This document shows positions 1 to 22,456 of a stretch of DNA of 64,000 bases, in pieces (position 1 is the first letter of the stretch; every line of letters begins with the position of its first letter). The stretch is from positions 310,001-374,000 of the forward strand of contig NW_024881978.1 of NCBI RefSeq assembly GCF_019059575.1, read 5' to 3'. Below the pieces are notes generated by a model. The model was not told the DNA's origin. It saw nothing but the letters and a program-made list of their open reading frames with translations, and made no database searches. Source of the DNA: Amphibalanus amphitrite (Eukaryota; Arthropoda; Thecostraca; Balanomorpha; Balanidae). Made by a program: the position numbers and the translations under genes.

Positions 1-712
1 CTAAAAAATGTTGCTGTTTTGGGTCACCGTTGGATATCAAGTGTGCTGCTTATCAAATACCGATGACGATGCTGTTTTCTGGTGCCAAGCCAGCTAGAAC
101 CTCTTTGTCACACTACCCGACCAGAATTTTGCTGCTGAGGTCATTTCAGGTCAAGTTAGGTCAAGGTCAATTATATGTGTTTGTATGTCTGTGTGTGTCT
201 GTGTGTATACTGATGTGTGCGCTGATTGTTTTTGGGTCCATATTACATGAAATCATGATCTGAGAAGCTTTTACCAAAAATGCAGTCAAAAAACTACAAA
301 AAAAGTAAATTCAGCTTGCCTAAAACGCAATTATCTTAGGTGACCTAGGTTGACCTTGACCCTGACCTTGACCCCTGTACATCGTCGAACAACATGTTCC
401 ATGATAGGTAGGAGGTACCTAAGACTGGCAAAAAAGGCCGAAATCAGGGTGTCAAAAGCTCATAAGGCCCATGGCCAACGCAAGATGTTGAGAATTGGCC
501 ATTTGGGTCATGACATGACCTGAAAAACAAGGTCATATCTCCGAAACCAAAAATCACAGAAACTTGAAATTTTCAGTGGACATCAAGAAAGGATAGAGGA
601 GCAGCTATACGAAAAATCAGCCTTCTAGCTCTAAAAATGTTGAGTGCAGAGCAGAAAGACTACCTGGGGGGGGGGGGGTGGCAACCACCCCCCCCCCATG
701 TGCGGGCGAGGG
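1..712. repeat. TTAA-clan MITE, left-truncated by window edge
   Basis: The right end shows a long G-run followed by a C-run hairpin (about 667-697) and then the terminal motif ATGTGCGGGCGAGGG at 698-712, followed by TTAT. The interior carries several TGACCT/AGGTCA half-sites (for example around 340-375 and 505-535), as in the complete copies further on. The left end lies outside the window, so the target duplication cannot be checked. No credible protein is encoded. Confidence 0.6.
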
Positions 713-716
713 TTAT

Positions 717-1066
717 ATCACACGCAGACCTCTATACACCAGTGTTCAAAAATCTACATATGTGTCTATGATGCTCTGCCGTTTCAAACAACGGTGGCGA
801 AGGTTGAATTAACTCGCATTCCGCTGTGGTACGACGGGCGAGCGAGCAAAAGAGCTCATACTTATGTGAAATTAAGATGCTGCGTAAAATAATTAGCGAG
901 AATGCCAGTATGTCACACGCATGACGCAGACCTCTATACACCAGTGTTCAAAAATATATGTGTCTATGGTGCTCTGCCGTTTCAAACAACGGTCGCGAAG
1001 GTTGGATTAACTCGCATTCCGCTGTGGTGCGACGGGCGAGCGAGCCAAAGAGCTCATATTGCGACA
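717..1066 (+). repeat. Two-copy direct repeat, about 200-bp period
   Basis: A block of about 145 bp beginning near 'acgcagacctctatacacca' (about 722) recurs about 198 bp downstream (about 920) with few differences. Both copies end in a GACGGGCGAGCGAGC stretch followed by AGAGCTCATA. Only two copies are present. No coding function is supported. Confidence 0.6.
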
Positions 1067-1209
1067 GGTAGGTATCACACTGGGCGCAAAATCCTGGTGA
1101 ATGTCTGTTACAGTCGCCATTTCCACTCCAAGATGAAGAGCGCAGATGAGCCGCTGTCAACGAAATGGTTTACCTAATTAGCTTATGGCACACTCCTGAG
1201 CACATTTAA

Positions 1210-1698
1210 AGGGACACTCCCACCTTAACATTAGTTTTGAGTTGAGATAGCCAAATTGGTGGCCATGGCCTGCAAATACCGGTTTGGGCACTCACAACAT
1301 CGAAAAATGCTTTAATTCGAAGATATGGAATTTCAAACTTGCAGTTTTCGGATTCTAAGGGGCTAATGCATTGGAATGCCCCCTTAGAATTTGTGACGTC
1401 AGCGGAGATCTAACGATTTTTAAATCTTAGACTAAAACCATCGTTAACACGTGGTGGTATGCGCTGCTTTGCGCGCAACGTCTGCCGCACTTTAAGGCTG
1501 CCAAATTATTGCTTCCAAATAAAGTCGCTAGTAACAGGGGAGATCCCAAAAAGTAAACAAAAGCAAAAGCCTAATATCTTAAAAACCAGTGAATATTTTT
1601 CGGTGAAATTTGGTAGATATTCGTTTTCGCTCTTTCTGAGCCATGGGACATCACTTTCATGCCAATTCATTAACTTTTTTGAAGGTGGGAGGGTCCCT
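1210..1698. mobile_element. TTAA MITE, AGGGAC family, copy 1
   Basis: The body begins AGGGACACTCCCACCTT and ends with the near-perfect inverted repeat AAGGTGGGAGGGTCCCT, flanked by TTAA on both sides (1206-1209 and 1699-1702). A second copy lies at 59124-59590 with the same ends and interior. It lacks the G-run hairpins and half-site blocks of the larger clan and has no open frame that looks like a transposase. Its right TTAA is also the left TTAA of the next element at 1703. Confidence 0.8.
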
Positions 1699-1702
1699 TT
1701 AA

Positions 1703-2897
1703 CCCGCGCCCTGCTGGGGGTCCTGAATTTCCACGCCCTGCTGGGGGGGGGGGGGTGTTTGAACACACCCCCCCCTTTTAACTCGGCTCCTGGGCAACGT
1801 AGCGATACGCGGAAGGTGGTGTTCGAAAGAGCGTAAAAAATAATGACGAAATCACTTCGGTCAATTTTTTGGTCAGGTCAAAGGTCAGGTCACCAGAAGT
1901 CATTGAAGGCAAAATTTCGCCGATTTCCAGGTCGAATGTCGAAAATTTCCAAGAAGCCAACGCATAACTCGGGAACCAATAGAGCTACAGCGCCGCGGAA
2001 AAGCGCATTCGATAGCCCTATTAACGCCCTTTCTGAATAATGCTCTCAGATTTGACCTAACGTCAACGGTTTTGCCTGCAGGGGGCAAAAACTGCAAAAA
2101 TAGCCGATTTTTTCGGAAACAGTTTTTCTGCAATAACTTTTGACCCAAGCCTTGTACGAGCTTACTTTTACCGGCATCGTGTTCCTCTCGTCAAGACGCA
2201 TCGAATGAACTATAACTTGACCTTGAAAGGTCAACTTGAAAATTTGACCTCAGGTCAAGGTCATGACCTGACCGGAAAGGGTCATGTTGCATATCAGTCG
2301 ATCCGTATCGTCGAGCTGAACACATATAAGGCATTTTCATCGCTCTAGCATGCCTCTATCAAAAGTTCTTTGCGAAAAACTGTTAGATACCATTCGTGAC
2401 CTAAGATGACCTCAGGGCATAAACAAGGGTCACGGACACCATTTTCATGTTCAGTGTGTCTAAACCACTTGTAATTCGGTGTTTGGGAGTGTTTATAATG
2501 TCTTTCGTCCAAAAGAGGAGCATTTCAATTTTCTCCGATTGACTTATAATGGGGAGGTCGCAAAATTGACCTAACCTCAGGTCATCGATATCAAAATTCT
2601 GAGATATAAATTTTGTACATGCTATTGCTCTTAGCAATCGCTGAAAGTTTCAAAGCAATCGGTCTCTCGGTGTAGCTATGACAGACATTGAAACTTTTTA
2701 TGAGGTGAGGTCACTTCAAGTGACCTGGTGACCTGACCTTGAATGACCTTGGTCTGAAATTTTCACAACATGTGTAGAATTGATGTATGATAAGGTGTAC
2801 CAAAAACGGTGGCGCTCCGCGCCGCCGTTTTTGAGATATTCCCGAAAAACCACAAAGGGGGGTGTTCAAACACCCCCCCCCCCCAGCAGGGCGCGGG
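1703..2897. mobile_element. TTAA-clan MITE, copy M1
   Basis: Terminal inverted repeats CCCGCGCCCTGCTGGGGG / CCCCCAGCAGGGCGCGGG are flanked by TTAA (1699-1702, 2898-2901). The motif GCCCTGCTGGGG at 1708 recurs at 1735, a 27-bp offset. Inside each end is a G-run/C-run hairpin with a TGTTTGAACA-like tip. The interior has many AGGTCA/TGACCT half-sites, including the perfect palindrome AGGTCATGACCT at 2258-2269, and a GC-rich palindrome at about 2802-2832. It is about 95% identical to the copy at 4379-5561. It is non-coding, and lies upstream of the first visible SLC16 exon. Confidence 0.85.
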
Positions 2898-2901
2898 TTA
2901 A

Positions 2902-4378
2902 GCTCTTGAGCGCTTCAGAGCTGCATGCCATGTCATGTATACTATGCCGTATTAAGTTGATGTAACTTAACATGGAGCGTGAGCATTTGTCGAGGTCGAG
3001 TTGTTTACTTTGTTAGTTTTCTAGTAGGCAATTCAAAATATGTAAGGAGGATGATCCTGATGATTTTGCTTGGAGTTATGACCTCTTACACTAGCAACGC
3101 GCTTGAATTCTCAGGAGATTTTATCGTTTCTCTCCAGGATCTTGTCTGTTGCCAGTTGCTGACAGATGACTGCCTCGAAAATGGCCCTCTACCAATAGAA
3201 TATGTAACCAAAGTTAAACTTGTTACTTTTTAAAGACGGTCTGTGTAGATTTTTTCTTGTGATACATTCATGTAAACGGCGTCAGTCGATGGTGGATCGA
3301 GGGGGGGGGGGGGCATTTAGCCTGAAATCGATGAAAATTTGTCGTTTTTTCTAGAATAGAAATACCTACAATTTTTTTACGATAAAATGTTTTCTTTAAA
3401 TTGTCAAGCAGTGCGTAAAGGAATCGAAATGCAAGGAGTTTCTTGAGTTTAAAGAACCTTTTTGGGGTATGCCCCCCCCCCGCAGCGTCCGAGAACGCCT
3501 TTCTGGATCCGCCTGTGGCGTCAGTTGTGTAGCCAATGCACGTTCTTGAGATCAAACGTTCCCAAACTATTTTGCGTTTTACATTATTTAATTATTTTAA
3601 TGTTATTTATTTAACAAGTTATGATTCCTTTCATATCAGTTAGGCTGGCTACTTTTTTCATAACGTTTTTTTGTGTGGTTGGAGTAGCTTAGGACGATTT
3701 TAGGTTCAAAATAACCGCAGGCGGAGATATTTGAGCTTGTGAATTTGGCCGCATAGGTATCGACTTCCGTCAAAATTGTTGATATAGGTATATACGGCGG
3801 TTTGAAGCCCTTCGCCAATTGAAATGGAAACAAAACCCTTCTACTATCTAGACAGACGCCGTAATATTAGCTTTCAATCATCACGTCGGCATCGACATCC
3901 TAAATTCCTCTGCGGAAAACTATTCCTTTGTCTCCCCCTGTTCAGCGGGATCAGAGCTAATTTCTACGAAACGGTACCGTGAGTGCACTCGAGTCGTCTG
4001 GTCGGCTCAGCCCGGCCTTTGTTGGGGTGCTCGCTTGTCGGCGTGACGCGGAGTTCTGTAATGCCCCGGATAAGCTGCGATGATGGGGGTGATAGTCGGT
4101 CCGGTGCTTCAGCGGTGACGGAGTGTTCACTTTGTCAGCTACGTGGGCTTCTCTTATGTAACCACAGTGTCCTGGAGACTACTTCTTTCGTACAAATTCA
4201 CCAGTCAGGAGTAGAAGCTTTAGATCAATTAACTTATGTTATTTTCTCGAGTTATATAGAACGTCTTTATGATCTTGTTCCGTGAATGCACCTTTGTGAT
4301 GCGACGTGCCTACTAAGAATGATATGTGATTTTTGAAGGTGACCCACAAAGCGCTCTTGAGACTCCAGCGAATCATAT
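2902..4378. other. Non-coding spacer with one small repeat
   Basis: I see no credible exon here; the open frames are short and lack domain content. A GGATC-ended repeat with G-run and C-run segments occupies about 3285-3527. The remainder looks unique and non-coding. It is probably intron or 5' flank of the SLC16 gene. Confidence 0.4.
3285..3527. repeat. MITE fragment, GGATCC-ended family
   Basis: Left side has a GTGGATCGAGGGG-type end. The right side ends ACGCCTTTCTGGATCCGCC, nearly the same as the right end of the repeat at 8757-8998. G-runs and C-runs lie just inside. No clean 8-bp duplication was found, so the boundaries are approximate. Confidence 0.4.
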
Positions 4379-5561
4379 CCCGCGCCCGGCTGGGGGTCCT
4401 GGATTTCCACGCCCTGCTGGGGGGGGGGTGTTTGAACACCCCCCCTTGTAACTCGGCTCCTGGGCCACGTAGCGATACGCGGAAGGCGGCGTTCGAAAGA
4501 GCGTCAAAAATAATGACGAAATCATTTTGGTCAATTTTTTGGTCAGGTCAAAGGTCAGGTCACCAGAGGTCATTGAAGGCAAAATTTCGCCGATTTCCAG
4601 GTCGAATGTCGAAAATTTCCAAGAAGCCAACGCATAACTCGGGAACCAATAGAGCTACAGCGCCGCGGAAAAGCGCATTCGATAGCCCTATTAACTCCCT
4701 TTCTGAGTAATTCTCTCAGATTTGACCTAACGTCAACGGTTTTGCCTGCAGGGGGCAAAAACTGCAAAAATAGCCGATTTTTTCGGAAAGTTTTTCTGCA
4801 ATAACTTTTGGCCCAAGCCCTGTACGAGCTTACTTTTACCGGCTTCGTGTTCCTCTCGTCAAGACGCATCGAATGAACTATAAGTTGACCTTGAAAGGTC
4901 AACTTGAAAATTTGACCTCAGGTCAAGGTCATGACCTGACCGGAAAGGGTCATGTTGCATATCAGTCGATCCGTATCGTCGAGCTGAACACATCTAAGGC
5001 GTTTTCATCGCTCTAGCATGCCTCTATCAAAAGTTATTTGCGAAAAACTGTTAGATACCATTCGTGACCTAAGATGACCTCAGGGCATAAACAAGGGTCA
5101 CGGACACCATTTTCATGTTCAGTGTGTCTAAACCACTTGTAATTCGGTGTTTGGGAGTGTTTATAATGTCGTTCATCCAAAAGAGGCGCATTTCAATTTT
5201 CTCCCATTGACTTATAATGGGGAGGTCGCAAAATTGACCTGACCTTAGGTCATCGATATCAAAATTCTGAGATATACATTTTGTACATGCTATTGCTCTT
5301 AGCAATCGCTGAAAGTTTCAAAGCGATCGGTCACTCGGTGTAGCTATGACAGACATTGAAACTTTTTATGAGGTGAGGTCACTTCAAGTGACCTGGTGAC
5401 CTGACCTTGAATGACCTTGGTCTGAAATTTTCACAACATGTGTAGAATTGATGTATGATAAGGTGTACCAAAAACGGCGGCGCTCCGCGCCGCCGTTTTT
5501 GAGATATTCGCGAAAAACCGCAAGGGGGGGGTGTTCAAACACCCCCCCAGCAGGGCGCGGG
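4379..5561. mobile_element. TTAA-clan MITE, copy M2, in an ATAT target
   Basis: The same family as the copy at 1703-2897, aligned end to end with scattered substitutions. The flanks are ATAT on both sides (4375-4378 and 5562-5565) instead of TTAA, with CCCGCGCC at the left end and GGCGCGGG at the right. The terminal motif is duplicated at a 27-bp offset on the left (4384 and 4411). The block TGACCT-C-AGGTCA-AGGTCA-TGACCT is conserved, with the palindrome at 4926-4937. Confidence 0.85.
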
Positions 5562-5903
5562 ATATTGAATTTGGTCACAAGCTGAAAAAAAACAAAGCCG
5601 CGTCTTATGCTGCTTTAGCGATCTTGCTAACCACGTGACGGCCAGTCTGCATCCACTCGATATCGCATTACCAAACTAGCGTATCCCTCTCCTGTGATAA
5701 CCAAAGTGACAACAATGACATCAGTTGGACCTTGCAATTTGATGTTTATTCTTAGTCAAAAGCAATCTACATAAACACATAGAAAGAAGGGTGTACATAC
5801 TGCATAGTGCGATAACATTTCCTCGCGAAGAGCTGGTTACCTGATGACCTCAGTGCTGAGCCTGACCCTTCCGTTGACCTGTTGTGACCCGTGCCCGCCT
5901 CAG

Positions 5904-17053
<11,150 letters not shown>

Positions 17054-18298
17054 CGTCCGGAGACAGAAGCTGCAGTTCAGCCGTCGTCCGCTCAAAGTCC
17101 GAGCTGCTCTGATGACATCAACGGATCTTGGTGACGTCAACAGAGTTTGATAACGTCAACAGTCGAACGATGTGTCCTCAATGGGGTGAATGGAAATGAG
17201 TTCGCGTACGCAAATGACATGTGTGTATTTTTATGTGAAAGCATATCAGTGCTTCCAGGGCTAGCATATATTGCTATCAGAGTTGTTACTTTGCCCTTTT
17301 ACTTATTAATCCCATTGTCCACCAACCAAACAATTCCCTCTTAGTTCTAGCTCGGTACGTGCTTAATATTTATTTTCGTACCTTAGATACCGACAGGATG
17401 CTATTTCTTCGAGATATTAAAAGAAAGAAGCATTTAACACCCTTTTATAGAGATTCCCAGCCTCAATCCCTGTCCCCCTGCTCCATCGACCCAACCCAAC
17501 GTGTCTGTTTGTCAAAGGATAAGAACCTATATTTGTTGTTTCTGAGAGTATCACATCCGAAAGGGTAGGTAAGTACAAGACTGTACACTGTAAGTAAAGG
17601 ACTGTACACTGTCCAGTGTCCAATGCCCACGTATTTAGACAAGGAGGTCAATTTATGAATAGCCTCGTCGCTTTTCGGCGCGCGCATTGCTTCCCTTAGA
17701 CGCACATCCCATAGGGCCCAAGGATCTGTTACATCCGTATAACTAATGCAGGCACAGGGGCATGATCGAAATGATCCCCTATTGACTAGGAAAAATAAAC
17801 GGATAATGGAATTATGTCTATAAAACATATAAAAACGATTACAAGCACACAGGCTGAAGCGCTCTGGGACTGAGCACTTAAAGGTGCCTGTAAGGACCGA
17901 GTTTAATGTCCATAGCCCGTTCGGTTTGAGAATTGTTATCGAGGTTAACTGGATTAGGTTAACACTTAATTGCAACGTAAACACATGTGGGTATGTGTAA
18001 TTGCAATGAGTAGTGACAACCTTTATGACGAATTGGCCGCTGGAAGTTGATATGTGCTTGCATGACTCTCGTGTGTGACGTTACGATGTGACAAAACGCT
18101 TTTTCAGCGTATATTTTGTGTCCTTATAAGATGTGTGCAACAATGATGATGCCATGTAGACAAATAAACGATGTCCAATCTTTATTACGTCAATTCTCAT
18201 CTGGGTAAATGGGGATACTTGGGCAATTGCGCAAGGGGTAGTTGGATAATATATATCACAGCGTCACAACGTCAGAATCAGCGCATCATGTCAAAACT
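17054..18298. other. Downstream of SLC16; no gene seen
   Basis: No coding exon is supported. The longest open frame (- strand, 17463-17984) has no recognisable domain. AATAAA-type poly(A) signals on + at about 17774 and 18163 are candidates for the transporter transcript end. Confidence 0.35.
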
Positions 18299-18302
18299 TT
18301 AA

Positions 18303-19241
18303 CCCTCGCACGACCAGGCCATTTCTCATAACACGAACGACCAGGGGGGGGGGTTGTTACGACCCCCCCTGGCGTTTCGAAACGGAAGGTCGTAGAGCTT
18401 AGCGGAAAAAACCAACGGATTGCTCTCAACGAGATCTCGCGATTGGTGGTATATTTTTTGGTCCTAGGTCAACATTTGACCTACTTATGACCGATCAAAG
18501 GTCAAATTTTCCGAAAAAATCAAACTTTTTCAACTTTGCGCAACGATTGCGGCAAAACGGTGAGAGATATTAACTTCAAACCTTCAACAACGTATTCCCC
18601 ACTCAATTCTGCATCATATATGGTGTTTTTGGTGTATTTACCCTATAAAAGTAAGAGGCCTTTTGCTGATGAGTGATATGGTGTCACATCACCCTCCGGT
18701 GTTTGTCCCGATTCGTCGGCTGTTGACCACTGCTCCGCTATAAATACTGTAGGTAACGACTCAGAAAAGATATGTGGATATCCATTGCAATGTGGATAGC
18801 ATCAGCAGAAAACCTCGGGACTCGGTACACACTTCGTGAAAATCCGGCCGGAGGCTGTACCTCTTATGACGTCATAACTCCGTGACCTGACCTGACCCGG
18901 TCAATTTTCTTGCACCACACGATAGCCAATGCTTGCCCCAACGTGCATGGGAAGTTTCATCATGATCCATCAAACAATGTGGGTATCACCGGCAGAAAAC
19001 CTAGGGATTCGGCGCACACGTTTGGTAACTGTCGGCCGGGGGCTGTACCTCTTATGACGTCATAACTCCGTGACCTGACATGACCCGATCAATTTTTTTT
19101 TCGGCAAAAGATGCGCAAAGGTTGCCCCAGAGGGTATTGAAAATTTCAGCCCGCTACGACAAGCCGTTTAGCGTGCACTTCGAAAAAAAACCTCAGGGGG
19201 GGGGGTTGATACAACCCCCCCCCCCCCTAGGCGTTCTAGGG
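18303..19241. mobile_element. TTAA-clan MITE, copy M4
   Basis: The left end CCCTCGCACGACCAGG and right end CCTAGGCGTTCTAGGG are an imperfect inverted pair. TTAA flanks both ends (18299-18302, 19242-19245). ACGACCAGG recurs at a 27-bp offset on the left (18310 and 18337). Hairpins GGGGGTTGTTACGACCCCC and GGGTTGATACAACCC lie inside the ends. It abuts the next element and shares one TTAA with it. Confidence 0.8.
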
Positions 19242-19245
19242 TTAA

Positions 19246-20235
19246 CCCTATTCCTGGCGGGCTCCGCCGGGACAAGAAACTGGCGGGGGGGGAGCGATTC
19301 GGCCCCCCCTTCAGATCTCAAAAACTACACATCGCAGCGACAAACGGTAAACGGCATCGGATACGCACGGTCAAGATCTACAATTTTTACTAAGGTCATT
19401 TTCAGGTCAGGTCAAAGATGACGTCACAGGGGTCGAAAAAGTCAAAAGGGCGGCGCTAGATATGGAGAGTTTTTCTCGAATAACTTTCGAATTAGTCAAG
19501 ATAGGAACAAACTAAGGGCATCATCGTGATCCTCTCGTCAATCCGCATCGAATGATATATATGTTGACCTCGAAAGGTCAAGGTCAAAGGTTGACCTCAG
19601 GTCACGTGACCTCGAGGTCATCATGTATATCATTCGATGCGTCTTGACGAGCTGAACACAATGAGACCATTCACGCGTCTGTATCTTGTTCCTGTACGGA
19701 GTTATTGGCCAAAAACCTTTGGTGACCTTTGATGACGTCACATGACCTCACAGCTGCCCAACAGCAAAACAGACCTCAAGGTAGTGAAGGTTGATCGTAT
19801 ATGAAGTCATGTATGGTATATGGGGCCATTCCGACCCGTTTTAGTGGTAAAAACAGGGAGTTGATTTTTCCCCCATTGACTTATAATGGGGAGGTCGCGA
19901 AACTGACCTGACCTTAGGTCACCGATATCAAAATTCCGAGATAAACAAATTGCACATACTGGTACCCTAACTAAAGCCTGAAGAGAAGAAATTGATCGGT
20001 CAAAAACTCTAGCTCTGGCGTGATTGCAAACTTTTCTGAGGTAGGGTCACCAAACCGCCTCTGGTGACCTGACCTGAGGTCAGATCAACTCAAAATTTTC
20101 AGACATGTTGCGTAGAAGCCTTTTAGGAAAAGTCAGAAAATTTGAGCTTCCTAGCTCAATGCGTTTGGGAGAAATAACCAAAAAACCTCAGGGGGGGGGG
20201 CTCCTGAGGCCCCCCCCCCCCCGCCAGGAATAGGG
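19246..20235. mobile_element. TTAA-clan MITE, copy M5
   Basis: Perfect 16-bp inverted repeat CCCTATTCCTGGCGGG, flanked by TTAA (19242-19245, 20236-20239). CTGGCGGG recurs 26 bp inward on the left. The interior at 19565-19620 carries a dense half-site block: TGACCT, two abutting AGGTCA, TGACCT-C-AGGTCA-CG-TGACCT-CG-AGGTCA. The right hairpin is GGGGCTCCTGAGGCCCC. Confidence 0.85.
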
Positions 20236-20585
20236 TTAAATTATGATAGATGTCGTTCGGCAGCTACGGTCATATGACAGAGTGTCACCTCAGAGGATAG
20301 AAGCAGGACAAGCTGGAAGCATCTCTGATGAATTATCATATTCGTTTAAATCACTCCATAACTCCGTATCCGTAATATAAATTACAAAACGGCACCATCG
20401 AACATGAAATGATAGGATATGCTGCGCAGGCGAGCAGCGTTTCAATCCAGCTCAGTGCTGCAGCCTGCAGTTATACCGGTTGTTCACAACTCACAAAATG
20501 TAGCCTTACGAGTGACCGGTAGGGTATGGTATTGAACATTGACAAAAACCGGCATTTTAACGGCTCAAAATTTTGCTGTTAAAAG

Positions 20586-21131
20586 CAGGGTTGTGCTCGA
20601 CTCAAAAAAATTTGCCGACTCGACTCATCATTCAACTTCAGAAAGCCCTGACTCAACTCTGACTCAAACAAGGAGCTGATTTTTTCCCTTGACTCGACTC
20701 ATGACTCAAGCGGCTCAATGAAAATATGAGTTGACTCAAACTTGACTCAATTTTTTGTTGAGTCAAGTATGTTGACTCAAAATTGACTCAGATAAAAAAG
20801 TTGTTGAGCGGGGGGGTGAAAAAAATCCGGCAGCAGGGCCAGGCCTAAGTTTTTAAGCGGGGGGAGAATGAAAAGCTTATATGTATACCTATTGTTTCTA
20901 GAAAGATGAGTCAGCTGACTCATGTTCCTAAATGTTTTTGACTCAACTCAATGCCAAAGTTATTTTACTGACTCAACTCTGACTCAACTCAACACCTTAA
21001 TATTTTTGTCTGACTCAACTCTGACTCAACTCAACAGCTCAACATTTTATCCGACTCGACTCAAACCTGACTCATCTGAGTCAGAGTCGAGTCAGATCTC
21101 TGACTCGACTCATGAGTCAAGCACAACCCTG
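20586..21131. mobile_element. hAT-type element built of iterated GACTC words
   Basis: Ends CAGGGTTGTGCTCGACTC and GAGTCAAGCACAACCCTG (inverted repeat with one mismatch) are flanked by the exact 8-bp duplication GTTAAAAG (20578-20585, 21132-21139). The body consists largely of reiterated TGACTCAACTC words, many containing TGACTCA, the AP-1/bZIP consensus. It has no coding frame of note. The element at 50813-51096 has related ends and a GGAGTC-based body. Confidence 0.85.
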
Positions 21132-21299
21132 GTTAAAAGGACTTTCTTATAAGCAGCCAGCAGGCTTCTTTTGACTACAGTTACGAACTGTTTCAGTACC
21201 TAAGGAGTAAGCAGTCATTGTCGAACATAATTGAGCAACAATATAGAACTGCCGCCTAGAATATAATCGTTTGCCTTGCGGCAAATAGCTAATCGGTCC

Positions 21300-21854
21300 C
21301 GATCCCAACCGTACATACGCATTACGCATTGGCACTGCTCAGCAGGGGACGACGGGACCAGAGTCATATGGGACTTCCCCGCCCAGCCAGAGGCGTCTCC
21401 AGACACGAGCGATCGTGGGAAAGTGGGGCGGGATGGGGGTGAGTTACCACGGACCAAGGGACGGAATGCCGTACGGCGCCTGTTGCCCGGCGCCGGCACT
21501 GTTCGAAGTCACCAACAAAATGAGCTGTGACGTCTGGATTCAGCAGACTGTGCCTATCAGAGTACAGTGCGCACTGCGCACAGTCAGCGCCCACCGCCCC
21601 ACAATCGGCCGACTCCCACCCCCGGTAGTGAGCGGGGTACGCCATTGGTTATGGCTGCGGAGAGCAGCGCGTCAGAGGCTGCGTCAGAGGTCATAGGGGT
21701 TGTTGCATGGGCCGGGCGCAGTCGGTGCAGTTGTTCGTCAACAGCCGGTGCGGCGGGTGCCCACGTCGTCACAAGGAGTAGAAGGAGGACAAAGCGCACG
21801 CCGAGCTCAGACAACTCCTGAGGGAGGAGACGTCGAAGCCTCACCTGCTGTACG
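21300..21854 (+). promoter_or_regulatory. Probable promoter and 5'UTR exon of ZCCHC24-like gene
   Basis: A GC-rich island ends in a strong donor TACG|GTGAGT at 21854/21855. The next good acceptor on + is at 24594, just ahead of the start codon of the ZCCHC24-like gene, so this is a plausible non-coding first exon. It contains a short upstream frame beginning with ATG at about 21651. The transcription start is not visible. Confidence 0.35.
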
Positions 21855-22456
21855 GTGAGTACTGAGTTTTGATGGCTAGTCATTGCTGACGGATGGGCCA
21901 GGTGTCATTGACATCACAACGCGCATCCTATTTGCGTGGTGCGTGTTTTAACCTGTCACTGAACCGAACGGTGGATTTCATGGTTCCCATAACGCTAAAC
22001 CTTGTGTGATTTGTGTGGAGGTGTATCGTAGTTCAATGGCCATTGGTGGCTTTATTTTGTACGTAGTAGGTATGAATCATCCAGGGGTAGGTATAAGTAG
22101 GTAAACAATTGCTGACCGGTCTCAAATTTGATCGGTTTTTTATCTCAAACAAACGGTGATGACTTTCGCGGTCAAAATTGATCGAGTTTGCTCTGTTTGC
22201 GTATAAGTTAATCAGTGTGTGGAATGTGGACCCAAGTTTGGTAGGCACCATTTAAATTCGCTGCGCATACCGAAGTTCAACACTCTCATTTCATTTTCAT
22301 CAAAACTCTACATACCTAGTTCAATATCGGCGGCCAAACGACTGGGGAATAACACCCTTGGTATGTAGGAAAAAACACGGATCCCACAACGATTGTCTCT
22401 TGTCATCTGGCGACCTCTGAAGTGACGAATATCACCATTAGGCCATTTTTTTTTAA
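21855..22456. other. No gene seen
   Basis: Putative intron sequence after the donor at 21855. It has no exon, RNA gene or delimited repeat that I can support. Confidence 0.35.

Noticed and set aside
21364-21883. Overlapping open frames on both strands
   Set aside because: They are low-complexity frames in a GC-rich island without domains; a 5'UTR/promoter reading fits better.
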